Source: Sphingobium lactosutens DS20
Lineage (GTDB): Bacteria > Pseudomonadota > Alphaproteobacteria > Sphingomonadales > Sphingomonadaceae
Direction of reading: 5' to 3'
DNA length: 64,000 nucleotides
Assembly (NCBI RefSeq): GCF_000445105.1
Contig: NZ_ATDP01000073.1
Location: 62,001 to 126,000, forward strand
The position numbers and the translations under genes were made by a program. The notes under the pieces are model-generated. The model searched no databases and was not told the origin of the DNA. It worked only from the letters and a program-made list of their open reading frames with translations. Each line of letters opens with the position of its first letter. Positions within the stretch are counted from its first letter, which is position 1. Below are positions 18,708-27,634 of the stretch, in pieces.

Positions 18708-20453
18708 ATGGGGAATATGGTGCGGTTCAACGATCTTCTGCAAACGGTACTGGCGGCGGAAAGCCGCTCTGGACTGAGCGCGGTGACGTTGTGGCGGCAG
18801 TGCGTTGACCTTCTGGCGCAACATGACCGTACCGACCGAAATGCCATGGCTGACGAGGAGCGGGACCTGCTGCTCGGCCGACTTGCCATGCTACGACCAC
18901 AACTGAGTGAAGCCCAGCGGATCGCGACGGTGGTGGAATTGGGTCGGCGATTGCGGTCGCCTGCGTTGATCAGCTTCTTCGCCAATGACCGGCCTTCTGT
19001 GGCGGCGGCCGCTATCGCGCGCGCCCAGCTTCCCGACCTTGCATGGGCCGAGATTCTGCCGCAGCTGACGCCGACCGCGCGGGGCGTGCTGCGCGGTCGG
19101 CGTGATATGGGGCCTTACACGCGCAAGGCGCTGCAGGCCTTCGGCGCGGCTGATCTGGTCCTCACGGCGGCAAATTCCGATCACGAGAGCGACGATGCGC
19201 TTCTGTTGATGCAGGAGGTAGCGTCGGAGCCCGAGCCGCAGGCGCGGCTGGCCGACAAGGCACCGTCTGCACCAAGGCTCGCCTCGGTATCCGGCCGCGA
19301 TCAGGATCAGATTCGGAACCTGGTCGATCGCATCGCTGAATTTACGAGCAATCGGCGCCCGGTCGGTGAGCCAGCCGCCCAAAGCGAGGCGCAAACTCAA
19401 GCGCCCCGCGCCTTCGCCTTTGAAACCGATACGTCCGGGGCGATTCTCTGGATCGATCAGGGGCCGCGCGCGGCATTGATCGGTTTGACCCTGGGCGAGG
19501 CGGCTCTGGAGGGCGGAAGCGGGCCGGATGGTCATGTTGCGGGCGCTTTCGCTCGCCGGAGTGGGTTTCAAAACGGTCGCTTCACCATCATGGATGGTGT
19601 GATGGCGGGGGAGTGGCGCATGTCCGCCATGCCCTTTTTTGACCCCCAGTCCGGGCGTTTCCAGGGATTCCGCGGTGAAGCGCGGCGTCCCTATCTGCAT
19701 GAGGTCGCGGCCCGCACCGTCCCGCCATCGATGGAGGTCGCCGGGCTTTCGGCCGATTCGTTGCGACAGCTTGTGCATGAGCTTCGCACGCCCTTGAACG
19801 CGATCCTCGGCTTTGCCGAGATCATCGAGCAGGAATTATTTGGCGCGGTCGGCGGGCAATATCGCGAGATGGCGGGCAATATCGCGGTTGACGCGCGCCA
19901 CTTGCTGGTCGCGTTCGAGGATCTGGATCTGGCGGCCCGCGTCTCGCGCGGTGATGGCAATGGAGCGCCGAAGCGCATCAACCCCGAAACGCTGATAAGG
20001 CAGGTCATTGATCGTTTTTGTGACCAGGGAGGGGCGGAATTGCCCGCGATCGACATTGCGATCGCATCTGACCTGCCACAGATTCTGGTCGATCCTGTTC
20101 AGGGTGAGCGCATGGTGCAGCATCTGGTGCGAACCATCGTGTCCGTGGCGCCGCGGGACGAGGCGGTGACGGGGGCCTGCTGGATGCGTCCCGATGCCGG
20201 GCATGGCTGCGTGGTGCTGGCGGTCGACCGTCCTTCGACACTGGCGGGACTGGAGGAAGCGCAACTCCTTGACCCGGGCTATAGTGCAGATGGCAATTGG
20301 GTTGACGGACCACTGCTGGGCCTTGGATTTTCGCTGCGGCTGATCCGTAGTCTGGCCGGTGCCTGTGGCGGATCGCTCGACATCGAAACGAAGCGTATCT
20401 TATTGAGCATTCCGGTTGCTGGCGTTGCGAGCGGGGCTGTCGATATCGGCTGA
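18708..20453 (+). CDS. Histidine-kinase-like protein with PAS and HisKA but degenerate ATPase domain
   Basis: 581 residues from the ATG at 18708 (a second ATG is at 18717). No signal peptide or membrane segment is seen, so it is cytoplasmic. Order: an Arg/Leu-rich helical N-terminal region (about 1-200), a linker, a PAS-like segment (FAFETDTSGAILWIDQGPRA), then HisKA with the phospho-acceptor His at about 357 in VHELRTPLNAILGFAEII. The C-terminal HATPase-like region keeps a G2-like GLGFSLRLIRSLAGACGGSLDI. However, the N box lacks its usual Asn (RMVQHLVRTIVS) and the G1 DxGxG motif is replaced by AVDRPSTLAG. It may be a pseudokinase or phosphotransferase rather than an active autokinase. Confidence 0.8.
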   Translation: MGNMVRFNDLLQTVLAAESRSGLSAVTLWRQCVDLLAQHDRTDRNAMADEERDLLLGRLAMLRPQLSEAQRIATVVELGRRLRSPALISFFANDRPSVAAAAIARAQLPDLAWAEILPQLTPTARGVLRGRRDMGPYTRKALQAFGAADLVLTAANSDHESDDALLLMQEVASEPEPQARLADKAPSAPRLASVSGRDQDQIRNLVDRIAEFTSNRRPVGEPAAQSEAQTQAPRAFAFETDTSGAILWIDQGPRAALIGLTLGEAALEGGSGPDGHVAGAFARRSGFQNGRFTIMDGVMAGEWRMSAMPFFDPQSGRFQGFRGEARRPYLHEVAARTVPPSMEVAGLSADSLRQLVHELRTPLNAILGFAEIIEQELFGAVGGQYREMAGNIAVDARHLLVAFEDLDLAARVSRGDGNGAPKRINPETLIRQVIDRFCDQGGAELPAIDIAIASDLPQILVDPVQGERMVQHLVRTIVSVAPRDEAVTGACWMRPDAGHGCVVLAVDRPSTLAGLEEAQLLDPGYSADGNWVDGPLLGLGFSLRLIRSLAGACGGSLDIETKRILLSIPVAGVASGAVDIG

Positions 20454-20500
20454 TCGCGCAGAGGCGTCGCAACCCTATGGCAACCATTGGGCGATAGAGG

Positions 20501-21544
20501 ATGGGCATGATCGCTTCTTCGCACGACGGCAATTTGCTCCTGCCTCCCCTGGATCAGGACCGCATCCAGCTCGATACGGGTTTCGGCACCCGGTTCATGC
20601 TCTTTGTCGACACCGAAGAAGAGTTTGACTGGGATGGACCGTTCAGCCGCACGGGCCATGGTGTCACCGCGCTGCGGGGCATGGCGCGCGGGCAGGCCTA
20701 TTTTCAGGCTGCCGGAGTAAAGCCTGTCTATGTCACGGATTATCCGATCGTCGAATCGGACCAGGCTGTTGCGTTGCTCGGGCAATGGCGAGCAGACGGT
20801 TCGGCCGACATTGGCGCGCATCTGCACCCGTGGGTCAATCCGCCGCACACAGAAGAGGTGAATGCCGCCAATTCCTATGTCGGCTTCCTGCCCGAAGCGA
20901 TTGAGCGCGCCAAGCTGGAAGCGTTATGCAGCCAGATGGAGGCGCGGTTCGGCGCGCGCCCGATCTGTTACAGGGCAGGGCGTTACGGTGTGGGACCGCA
21001 CAGCGCCCGGCTGCTGGAGGATGGCGGCTTCAAACTCGACACATCGGTACGAAGCCGCTTCGATTATAGCGGTCAGCATGGGCCTGACTTTCAAGGATTG
21101 CCCCAAAACCCTTACTGGGCGGGACCAAGCCGTTCCCTCATCGAGCTTCCTTTGTCGACGGCCTTTATCGGTCTGGCGCGCGGCGGTGGAGAGGCGCTGT
21201 ATCGCACGGCACAGCGCGTCAGGCCGCTGGCAGCGGCACTTTCGCGGGCGCGCCTGCTCAGCCGTGTGCCGTTGACTCCGGAAGGCGTGCCGGCGCGTGA
21301 TGCGATTGCCGCGATCGACGCGCTGATCGAGGAGGGGGTGCGGGTGCTGAATTTCAGCTTCCATTCGCCAACGCTGGCGCCGGGACACACGCCCTATGTG
21401 CGCAGCGAAGGAGACCTCACCGCCTTCTACAAATGGTGGGACGTCGTACTTTCTCATATGGCATATCGTGGCGTCGCGCCTGCCGGTCTCAATGACTTAC
21501 TGGCGGCCGTCCCGCTGCGCGCAGAGGCTTGCAAAGCGGCGTGA
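20501..21544 (+). CDS. Polysaccharide deacetylase-family (WalW-like) protein
   Basis: 347 residues from the ATG at 20501; the ATG at 20507 has better spacing to AGAGG. NodB-type fold: the first motif FMLFVDTEEEFDWDG carries the catalytic/metal Asp pair, ADIGAHLHPWVNPP has the metal-binding HxH, YRAGRYGVG is the third block and LNFSFHSPTLAPG the His block. No signal peptide is seen, so it probably acts in the cytoplasm on a nucleotide-linked or lipid-linked sugar, or is a surface-polysaccharide accessory enzyme. It lies directly upstream of the tRNA. Confidence 0.83.
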   Translation: MGMIASSHDGNLLLPPLDQDRIQLDTGFGTRFMLFVDTEEEFDWDGPFSRTGHGVTALRGMARGQAYFQAAGVKPVYVTDYPIVESDQAVALLGQWRADGSADIGAHLHPWVNPPHTEEVNAANSYVGFLPEAIERAKLEALCSQMEARFGARPICYRAGRYGVGPHSARLLEDGGFKLDTSVRSRFDYSGQHGPDFQGLPQNPYWAGPSRSLIELPLSTAFIGLARGGGEALYRTAQRVRPLAAALSRARLLSRVPLTPEGVPARDAIAAIDALIEEGVRVLNFSFHSPTLAPGHTPYVRSEGDLTAFYKWWDVVLSHMAYRGVAPAGLNDLLAAVPLRAEACKAA

Positions 21545-21570
21545 TGCTGCCTAATCGGGCGGTCAAGGTG

Positions 21571-21646
21571 GGGCCTGTAGCTCAATGGTTAGAGCTGGCC
21601 GCTCATAACGGCTAGGTTGCGGGTTCGAGTCCTGCCGGGCCCACCA
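21571..21646 (+). tRNA. tRNA with CAU anticodon (tRNA-Ile2 or elongator tRNA-Met)
   Basis: 76 nt with encoded CCA. Acceptor GGGCCTG pairs with CGGGCCC; D-arm GCTC/GAGC; anticodon stem GGCCG/CGGCT with loop CTCATAA; T-arm GCGGG/CCTGC. The short D-loop (AATGGTTA) and the overall sequence are closer to the tRNA-Ile2 type, which reads AUA after lysidine modification of the CAU anticodon, than to elongator Met. Annotation pipelines often call this gene tRNA-Met. Confidence 0.92.
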
Positions 21647-21766
21647 ACCACTTCCGTAAAGCGCGATCCAAATAGCGGTCAGCAATCGCTTTGTCGAAAG
21701 GCGTCAGGCCGTCATTTGCCCGCATGGCGGAGGCGGGGCAGGCGCGAATACCCCAATCGCGCCGTT

Positions 21767-23164
21767 CTAAACTCGCCCCAGTGCCTGCAGAAGCTGCGAC
21801 ATGGATGCGCTGTCGGCCGTCCAGTAACTGGAAAACAGTCCTGCCTCACCAAACATATGCTCTGCAAAGGCCGCATCATCCTGCTGCGCCAATGTAGCAA
21901 GTTGATCCGCCATGGGATCTTCAACCGGGCCCCAGATGGCCATATTATCTCCTCGCAGATGGGCACGCCACGCCGCCACCGCCGTCAAAATTGCCGGGCA
22001 TGGGCGTCCTTGGCGTTGATGATAGGACAGCGTCTCCAACCAGCGTTGCGGTATTTTCTGGCTTCCATCCATCGCGATCTGAATGAGCCGATGATTGAGC
22101 GCAGGATTGGCGAAACGGTCCAGAAGGGCATTTGCGTAGTGCGACAGGTCCTGATCAGCGGTCGCAGCGATGCTGGGCTGCGCTTCGTTCCGCATCAGCA
22201 TTTCCACGACCGGACGGATCGCAGGGTCCGCCACCGCTTCATGCACAAATGCATGGCCACGCGCCAATCCAAGATAGGCGAGCGCCGAATGCGCCCCATT
22301 CAGCATCCTGAGCTTCGCCATTTCATAGGGTGCCACGTCACCCACCAATTCTGCACCAACCATATCCCAAGCAGGTCTGGGCCCGGCAAACCGGTTCTCG
22401 ATCACCCATTGGCTGAACGGTTCGGTCACCACGGCGCCTTCGTCGATCAGTCCCAATGTTTCAGCGGCCAAGGCCCTGTCCGTGTCCGTCGTCGAGGGAA
22501 CGATGCGGTCAACCATCGAATTTGGGAAGCTGCATTCCTTGGCAATCCAGGCGGCAAGGTCGGCATCGCGCACAGTGACGAAATCAAGCAGCAGCCGTTC
22601 GAGCTGCCGGCCATTATCGGAAAGATTGTCGCATGACAGCAGCGTCAATCCAGGACAGGCATTTTGCGCGCGACGCCGTAGCCCATCTTCCAGAAGAGTA
22701 TAAATGCTGCCTTGTTCCGCTGTTTCCAGGTCGAGAAAGCCGCCGGAGGTTCGGCAATATCCTTTTTCCGTGACAGTGAACGTCAGGATGTGCGTATGCG
22801 GGCTGGCGATCGCGGCGATCACGGCGTCTCGTTCGCGGGTGGCGACCAGCACATTGTGAACCGCTTGCACCACTTCAATGGAACGCCCCTGCGCAGAACA
22901 GGTCGACAGGCTGTACAACCCGTTTTGCGGATTGAGCTGGTTGGCAACCCCGGCCGAGCGCATTGACACGCCTGTGATCGCCCATTGCTGTCCACCTGTC
23001 GCGGCCGCGCGATCGGTATACCAAGCCTGATGCGCGCGATGAAACGCGCCTATGCCAAAGTGGACGATCCGGGGACCTTCCTGATCTTCCGAACGCGTTT
23101 GCGGGCAGAAGTCTTGGCTGTATCGCGCAAGGGTCGATGCGGACAAGCGGGGTGCCGCGCTCAC
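21767..23164 (-). CDS. uxuB: Fructuronate reductase (mannitol dehydrogenase family)
   Basis: 465 residues, GTG start overlapping the uxaC stop (GTGA). Reduces D-fructuronate to D-mannonate with NADH. Rossmann motif RIVHFGIGAFHRAHQAWYTD (about 31-50), NLSDNGRQLERLLLDF, FPNSMVDRIVP and the catalytic Lys region in PYEMAKLRMLNGAHSALAYLG are typical of the long-chain mannitol dehydrogenase family. Among the family members (mannitol, tagaturonate, fructuronate), the neighbours UxaC and ManD point to fructuronate. First gene of the catabolic locus next to the tRNA. Confidence 0.93.
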   Translation of the reverse strand: MSAAPRLSASTLARYSQDFCPQTRSEDQEGPRIVHFGIGAFHRAHQAWYTDRAAATGGQQWAITGVSMRSAGVANQLNPQNGLYSLSTCSAQGRSIEVVQAVHNVLVATRERDAVIAAIASPHTHILTFTVTEKGYCRTSGGFLDLETAEQGSIYTLLEDGLRRRAQNACPGLTLLSCDNLSDNGRQLERLLLDFVTVRDADLAAWIAKECSFPNSMVDRIVPSTTDTDRALAAETLGLIDEGAVVTEPFSQWVIENRFAGPRPAWDMVGAELVGDVAPYEMAKLRMLNGAHSALAYLGLARGHAFVHEAVADPAIRPVVEMLMRNEAQPSIAATADQDLSHYANALLDRFANPALNHRLIQIAMDGSQKIPQRWLETLSYHQRQGRPCPAILTAVAAWRAHLRGDNMAIWGPVEDPMADQLATLAQQDDAAFAEHMFGEAGLFSSYWTADSASMSQLLQALGRV

Positions 23165-24579
23165 AATCGATACGCCTTCTTCGCCAGACGATAGGTCAAA
23201 TCATGGGCCAGTTCAGCGGCCTCCCAATCGGCGATCCGATGTTCAGCCACTAGCTGGGCCAGAAAGCCGCAGTCGATGCGACGCGCAACATCGTGACGGG
23301 CAGGGATGGACAGGAAAGCCCGGGTGTCGTCATTAAACCCAACCATATTGTAGAAACCCGCTGTCTCGGTTGTCATATGCCTGAAGCGACGCATTCCCTC
23401 AGGACTGTCATGGAACCACCAGGCTGGTCCCAGCTTCAAACACGGATAATGACCCGCGAGCGGCGCGAGTTCGCGCGAATAAACGCTTTCGTCCAATGTA
23501 AAGAGGATGATCGACAAATCTCGGTCATTGCCGAAGCGATCCAGCAACGGTTTGAGATTTGCGACGAATTCGGTGCGCATCGGAATGTCAGCGCCTTTGT
23601 CACGGCCGAACCGGCGGAACAGCGGATCGTTATGATTTCTGAACGATCCGGGATGGATTTGCATGACCAGTCCGTCGTCGACGCTCATGGCGGCCATTTC
23701 GGTCAGCATCTGGGCGCGGAATATTTCGGCTTCCTGTGCCGTAAATTCGCCCGAGCAGATTTTCCCGAACAAGGCCTTGGCAGAATCCGCCCCAAGATCC
23801 GCGGTGCGTGGCGTGGGATGGCCATGGTCTGTGGACGTAGCGCCCATGTCCTTGAAAAAGGCCCGGCGTTGACGGTGGGCCGCCAAGTAACCCTGCCAAT
23901 TGAAACAATCCTCTCCGGTCAGATCGCTTAATCGGCCAAGATTGTCAGCAAAGCCTTCAAATTCGGGATCGACGACCGTATCGGGTCGATAAGCGGTGAT
24001 GACCCTGCCTTGCCAGCCGCCTGCTTTCTGATTTTCTGCGCGAATGGACGCATGATGGTCAAGCGCGTCGAGCGGGCTTTCCGTCGTGGCGATCACCTCT
24101 ATCTGATAGCGATCAAAAAGGGCGCGCGGGCGAAAGTCGTCAGACGCCAGCCTGTCCGTAATCGTGTCGAAATAAAGGTCGCTTGTCCCGGCGTCCAGCT
24201 GAGCGGTCATGCCGAAGACTTCTGAAAATACCCAGTCCAGCCACATGCGGGACGGCGTTCCGCGAAACAGATGGTAATGTTCGGCAAGAATGCGCCACGC
24301 ATTGCGCGGATCGGCATCGCCATTGCCTATCCCGAGCGATTCCAGGGGAACGCCCTGAGAATAGAGCATTCGGAACACATAATGGTCCGGTTTCAAAAGC
24401 AGGTCGGTCGCATTTCCAAATGGTGCATTGGACGCGAACCACGCCGGGTCCGTATGCCCATGTGGGCTGACAATGGGCAAGTTCGCGACGCTGGCATACA
24501 GGCTGCGCGCAATGTTCCTGATCGTAGGGTCCGACGGAAATAACCGATCAGGATGTAGTTCCAACTTATGTCCAGTCAT
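23161..24579 (-). CDS. uxaC: Glucuronate isomerase
   Basis: 472 residues from the ATG at 24579 (MTGHKLELHPDRLFPSDP). Interconverts D-glucuronate and D-fructuronate (or galacturonate and tagaturonate), in the cytoplasm. Amidohydrolase-fold protein with the metal-binding HxH in IVSPHGHTDPAWF, ATTESPLDALDHH, and LIILFTLDESVYSRELAPLAGHYP-like C-terminal blocks. Translationally coupled to the reductase and divergent from manD, 131 bp away. Confidence 0.95.
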   Translation of the reverse strand: MTGHKLELHPDRLFPSDPTIRNIARSLYASVANLPIVSPHGHTDPAWFASNAPFGNATDLLLKPDHYVFRMLYSQGVPLESLGIGNGDADPRNAWRILAEHYHLFRGTPSRMWLDWVFSEVFGMTAQLDAGTSDLYFDTITDRLASDDFRPRALFDRYQIEVIATTESPLDALDHHASIRAENQKAGGWQGRVITAYRPDTVVDPEFEGFADNLGRLSDLTGEDCFNWQGYLAAHRQRRAFFKDMGATSTDHGHPTPRTADLGADSAKALFGKICSGEFTAQEAEIFRAQMLTEMAAMSVDDGLVMQIHPGSFRNHNDPLFRRFGRDKGADIPMRTEFVANLKPLLDRFGNDRDLSIILFTLDESVYSRELAPLAGHYPCLKLGPAWWFHDSPEGMRRFRHMTTETAGFYNMVGFNDDTRAFLSIPARHDVARRIDCGFLAQLVAEHRIADWEAAELAHDLTYRLAKKAYRL

Positions 24580-24630
24580 TTGAGCGGCCGATCCCCAGCT
24601 ACCAGCATTCACATCAGTTAAGACATATGG

Positions 24631-24648
24631 CCTATTGATCAAAATAGG
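24631..24648. promoter_or_regulatory. Inverted repeat in the uxaC/manD divergent promoter region
   Basis: CCTATTGATCAAAATAGG has 6-bp arms (CCTATT/AATAGG) around GATCAA. It lies 52 bp upstream of uxaC and 63 bp upstream of manD, a good place for an operator controlling both. It does not match the TGGyCArACC motif found before other genes of the locus. Only the repeat itself is seen; the regulator is unknown. Confidence 0.4.
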
Positions 24649-24710
24649 TAAAGCCAATATCGAGGCTGGGGTAGAGAGTATGTCGCCGAGCGCGATGCAG
24701 GAGGGCAGTT

Positions 24711-25919
24711 GTGAAAATTATATCGGCCAAGGTCATCGTGACCTGTCCAGGGCGCAATTTCGTCACGCTGAAGATCATGACGGATCAAGGCGTCTACGGC
24801 ATCGGCGACGCGACCATGAATGGCCGCGAAAAAGCGGTTGTCGCCTATCTGGAAGATCACGTCATCCCCTGCCTCATCGGGATGGACCCGCGCCGGATCG
24901 AGGATATCTGGCAGTATCTCTATCGTGGCGCCTATTGGCGCAGAGGACCCGTTACGATGCGGGCCATTGCCGCCGTCGATGTGGCGCTTTGGGACATCAA
25001 GGCGAAAATGGCGAATATGCCGCTTTATCAATTGCTGGGCGGGCGCAGCCGGGACGGCATCATGGTCTATGGCCATGCGAACGGCAGCGACATCGCCGAA
25101 ACGGTCGACGCAGTGGGTCAATATATCGATCTTGGATACAAGGCGATTCGGGCGCAGACCGGTGTTCCCGGCATCAAGGATGCCTACGGCGTGGGGCGGG
25201 GCAAGTTGTTCTATGAACCGGCCGATGCCGCACTTCCCTCCGTTACCGGCTGGGACACGCGAAAAGCGCTGAACTATGTCCCTAAACTGTTTGAAAAATT
25301 GCGCGAAACCTATGGGTTTGACCATCATCTATTGCATGACGGTCATCATCGCTACACACCGCAGGAGGCTGCGAACCTGGGTAAGATGCTGGAGCCCTAT
25401 CAACTCTTCTGGCTGGAAGACGTGACGCCTGCGGAAAACCAGGAGGCGTTCAAACTGGTCAGGCAGCATACGGTTACGCCATTGGCTGTCGGTGAAATCT
25501 TCAACACGATCTGGGATGCAAAAGACCTGATCCAGAATCAGTTGATCGACTATATCCGCTGCACGATCGTCAGCGCAGGCGGCGTGACCCATTTGCGGCG
25601 CATCGCCGATCTGGCCAGCCTTTATCAGGTACGCACCGGCAGTCACGGTGCAACGGACCTGTCGCCCGTCACCATGGGTACGGCACTGCATTTCGACACG
25701 TGGGTCCCCAATTTCGGGATTCAGGAATATATGCGCCATACCGAGGAAACCGACGCTGTTTTCCCGCACGATTATCATTTTGCGAGCGGCGAACTATTTT
25801 GCGGAGAAGCGCCCGGCCACGGCGTTGACATCGATGAGGCGCTGGCGGCCAAATACCCCTATAAACCGGCATATCTGCCTGTCGCGCGCCTGTCAGATGG
25901 AACGATGTGGAATTGGTGA
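24711..25919 (+). CDS. manD: D-mannonate dehydratase (enolase superfamily, ManD)
   Basis: 402 residues, GTG start five bases after GGAGGG. Dehydrates D-mannonate to 2-keto-3-deoxy-D-gluconate. Residue numbering coincides with the characterised Novosphingobium ManD: metal ligands D210, E236 and E262, catalytic H212 (HDGHHR), and the R147/Y159 pair (KAIRAQ and DAYG). The full residue set argues for a true, efficient ManD rather than a promiscuous homolog. It completes the glucuronate-to-KDG path with uxaC and uxuB; no KDG kinase or aldolase is in the window. Confidence 0.95.
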   Translation: MKIISAKVIVTCPGRNFVTLKIMTDQGVYGIGDATMNGREKAVVAYLEDHVIPCLIGMDPRRIEDIWQYLYRGAYWRRGPVTMRAIAAVDVALWDIKAKMANMPLYQLLGGRSRDGIMVYGHANGSDIAETVDAVGQYIDLGYKAIRAQTGVPGIKDAYGVGRGKLFYEPADAALPSVTGWDTRKALNYVPKLFEKLRETYGFDHHLLHDGHHRYTPQEAANLGKMLEPYQLFWLEDVTPAENQEAFKLVRQHTVTPLAVGEIFNTIWDAKDLIQNQLIDYIRCTIVSAGGVTHLRRIADLASLYQVRTGSHGATDLSPVTMGTALHFDTWVPNFGIQEYMRHTEETDAVFPHDYHFASGELFCGEAPGHGVDIDEALAAKYPYKPAYLPVARLSDGTMWNW

Positions 25920-26263
25920 GCGTCCCATCGTCGGCTCTGCCTGACTGATATTTCCGGTGGGGCGGGGGTGTCGACAAGACGTTCTGGCTGTATCGGGGAT
26001 TGCGTGGGGCAGGGGCTTAACGATGGCTACGCCCCGCCTGCATGAGGTGATGGATGATCGCAGCAGGATTGACATAAACAGCCACTAGCTACAGACTGGT
26101 CAAACCAGTTGAAATCTGCCTGACCCCGTACGCCGTTTTTCAAAAACGATCGCCGGTCGGTTCTGCCGATGGCCGGACCCGGCAGATGACCAAGTTGGCC
26201 AGCATTCCGCTTTGCCCCGGCCGGTGCGCCATTGCTGAACCACGATAAAGAAAGCGCGGACGA
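25920..26263. other. 344-bp intergenic region upstream of the hexuronate transporter
   Basis: No gene seen. It contains a TTGACA (26069-26074) with a poor -10 candidate TACAGA (26090-26095, short spacing) and the perfect operator-like inverted repeat 26095-26109 overlapping it. The first 130 bases show nothing recognisable and no clear terminator for manD. Confidence 0.5.
26095..26109. promoter_or_regulatory. Predicted GntR/FCD-type operator before the hexuronate transporter
   Basis: ACTGGTCAAACCAGT is a perfect 6-3-6 inverted repeat. It fits the TGGT-N3-ACCA type of site bound by FadR/UxuR-like GntR regulators. It overlaps the likely promoter (TTGACA at 26069), as expected for a repressor. 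The regulator gene at 27635-28375 is the natural candidate. Confidence 0.6.
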
Positions 26264-27529
26264 ATGAAGCAGAAATCTGGTCGAAGGTTGGGCTTGCGCT
26301 GGTGGATCATCAGTCTGGTGACAGTAGGTACCGTGCTGAATTACCTGGCCCGGTCGACACTCTCCGTGGCGGCGCCGACGCTGATGGAAGAGCTTGGCAT
26401 GTCGACGGAGAATTACAGCTTCGTCGTCTTGTCTTTCCAGATGACCTACACCGTGATGCAAACGGTCGCGGGAACGATACTGGATATTCTCGGCACCAGG
26501 CTGGGCTTCTTTCTATTCGCCGTTGGTTGGGCGATCGCGAATATGGCGCATGGGTTGGCAACCAGTTGGCAGGGCCTTGCCTTCTTCCGCGGTCTGTTGG
26601 GCGCGACGGAGGCCGCCGCCATTCCGGCCGGCGCAAAGTCGGTGTCCGAATGGTTCCCCGCGTCCGAACGACCATTGGCGACCAGTGCGTTCCAGATGGG
26701 GACCAGCGTGGGGGCCATCATCGCGCCGCCTCTGGTGGTTTTCTGCATTCTGACCTGGGGCTGGCAGTCGGCTTTTCTCGTAACCGGCGGGCTTAGTCTG
26801 TTCTGGGCGGCCTTGTGGTGGTTCGGTTATGATACGCCTCAGCGCCATTCCAGAATCACCGCGAAAGAGCGCGCCTTCATTGAGGAAGGGCAGGCGGCTG
26901 AGCAGTCGACTGGCCGACCCGCCACGCGCAAGGAGGTCATTCAGTCGCGTGGTTTCTGGGCCATCGCGATTCCGCGCTTCTTTGCGGAGCCGGCCTGGCA
27001 GACCTTCAATTTCTTCATTCCGCTTTATCTTGTCGCGGTTTGGCAGTTGGATTTGAAGAGCATTGCCATGTGGGCATGGATGCCGTTTCTTGCGGCGGAC
27101 CTTGGTTCGCTCGCTGCGGGATTGATGCCGGCCTGGCTCATGCGGCGTGGGGCCTCGACCCTGGCTTCGCGAAAAATCACGATGACGATCGGCGCGCTCT
27201 GCATGATTGGCCCCGCCTGCATTGGTCTTGCTGGCTCGCCCGGCCTCGCGATCGCCTTATTTTGCGTCGGCGGGTTCGCGCATCAGATGCTGAACGGCGC
27301 GTTGATCACGCTCTGCTCCGATGTATTCGATAGCAAGATGGTCGGAACGGCCAGTGGCATGGCGGGGACCGCCGCGTGGATCGGCGGCATGCTTTTCACG
27401 CTGCTGATCGGACAAAGCGCTGACAGCTACGGATACAGCCCATTATTTGTCGCCTTGGCTGCCTTGGATCTGGTCGGGATGGCCGTGCTGTGGGGGCTGC
27501 TGCGCGAAAAGATGGGCGTGAAAAATTAG
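26264..27529 (+). CDS. MFS hexuronate transporter (ExuT-like, anion:cation symporter family)
   Basis: 421 residues with about 12 membrane segments. LRWWIISLVTVGTVLNYLARSTLSVAAPTLMEELGMS is the ACS-family N-terminus seen in ExuT and GudP. The MFS loop LGTRLGFFLFAVGWAIA follows, with GATEAAAIPAGAKSVSEWFPASERPLAT in the fourth/fifth helices. It would import glucuronate or a related uronate with protons into the cytoplasm, feeding uxaC-uxuB-manD. A perfect GntR-type operator lies 155 bp upstream. The substrate is inferred from family and neighbours. Confidence 0.88.
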   Translation: MKQKSGRRLGLRWWIISLVTVGTVLNYLARSTLSVAAPTLMEELGMSTENYSFVVLSFQMTYTVMQTVAGTILDILGTRLGFFLFAVGWAIANMAHGLATSWQGLAFFRGLLGATEAAAIPAGAKSVSEWFPASERPLATSAFQMGTSVGAIIAPPLVVFCILTWGWQSAFLVTGGLSLFWAALWWFGYDTPQRHSRITAKERAFIEEGQAAEQSTGRPATRKEVIQSRGFWAIAIPRFFAEPAWQTFNFFIPLYLVAVWQLDLKSIAMWAWMPFLAADLGSLAAGLMPAWLMRRGASTLASRKITMTIGALCMIGPACIGLAGSPGLAIALFCVGGFAHQMLNGALITLCSDVFDSKMVGTASGMAGTAAWIGGMLFTLLIGQSADSYGYSPLFVALAALDLVGMAVLWGLLREKMGVKN

Positions 27530-27634
27530 GTGGCGAGCCGAGCAGGGCGATTGTCGCTATCGTCGCGCGCCGCTGGTGGCGAGGACAAGCCCTACTTCGC
27601 CCTAACGCAATGCTCATTGGTTTGGCGCTACGCT

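Noticed and set aside
21612..21725. A 37-residue minus-strand frame running into the tRNA and ending in GPAGLEPAT
   Set aside because: The GLEPAT ending is the well-known artefact of reading a tRNA gene backwards. The short upstream part is not recognisable, so I do not call it an integrase remnant.
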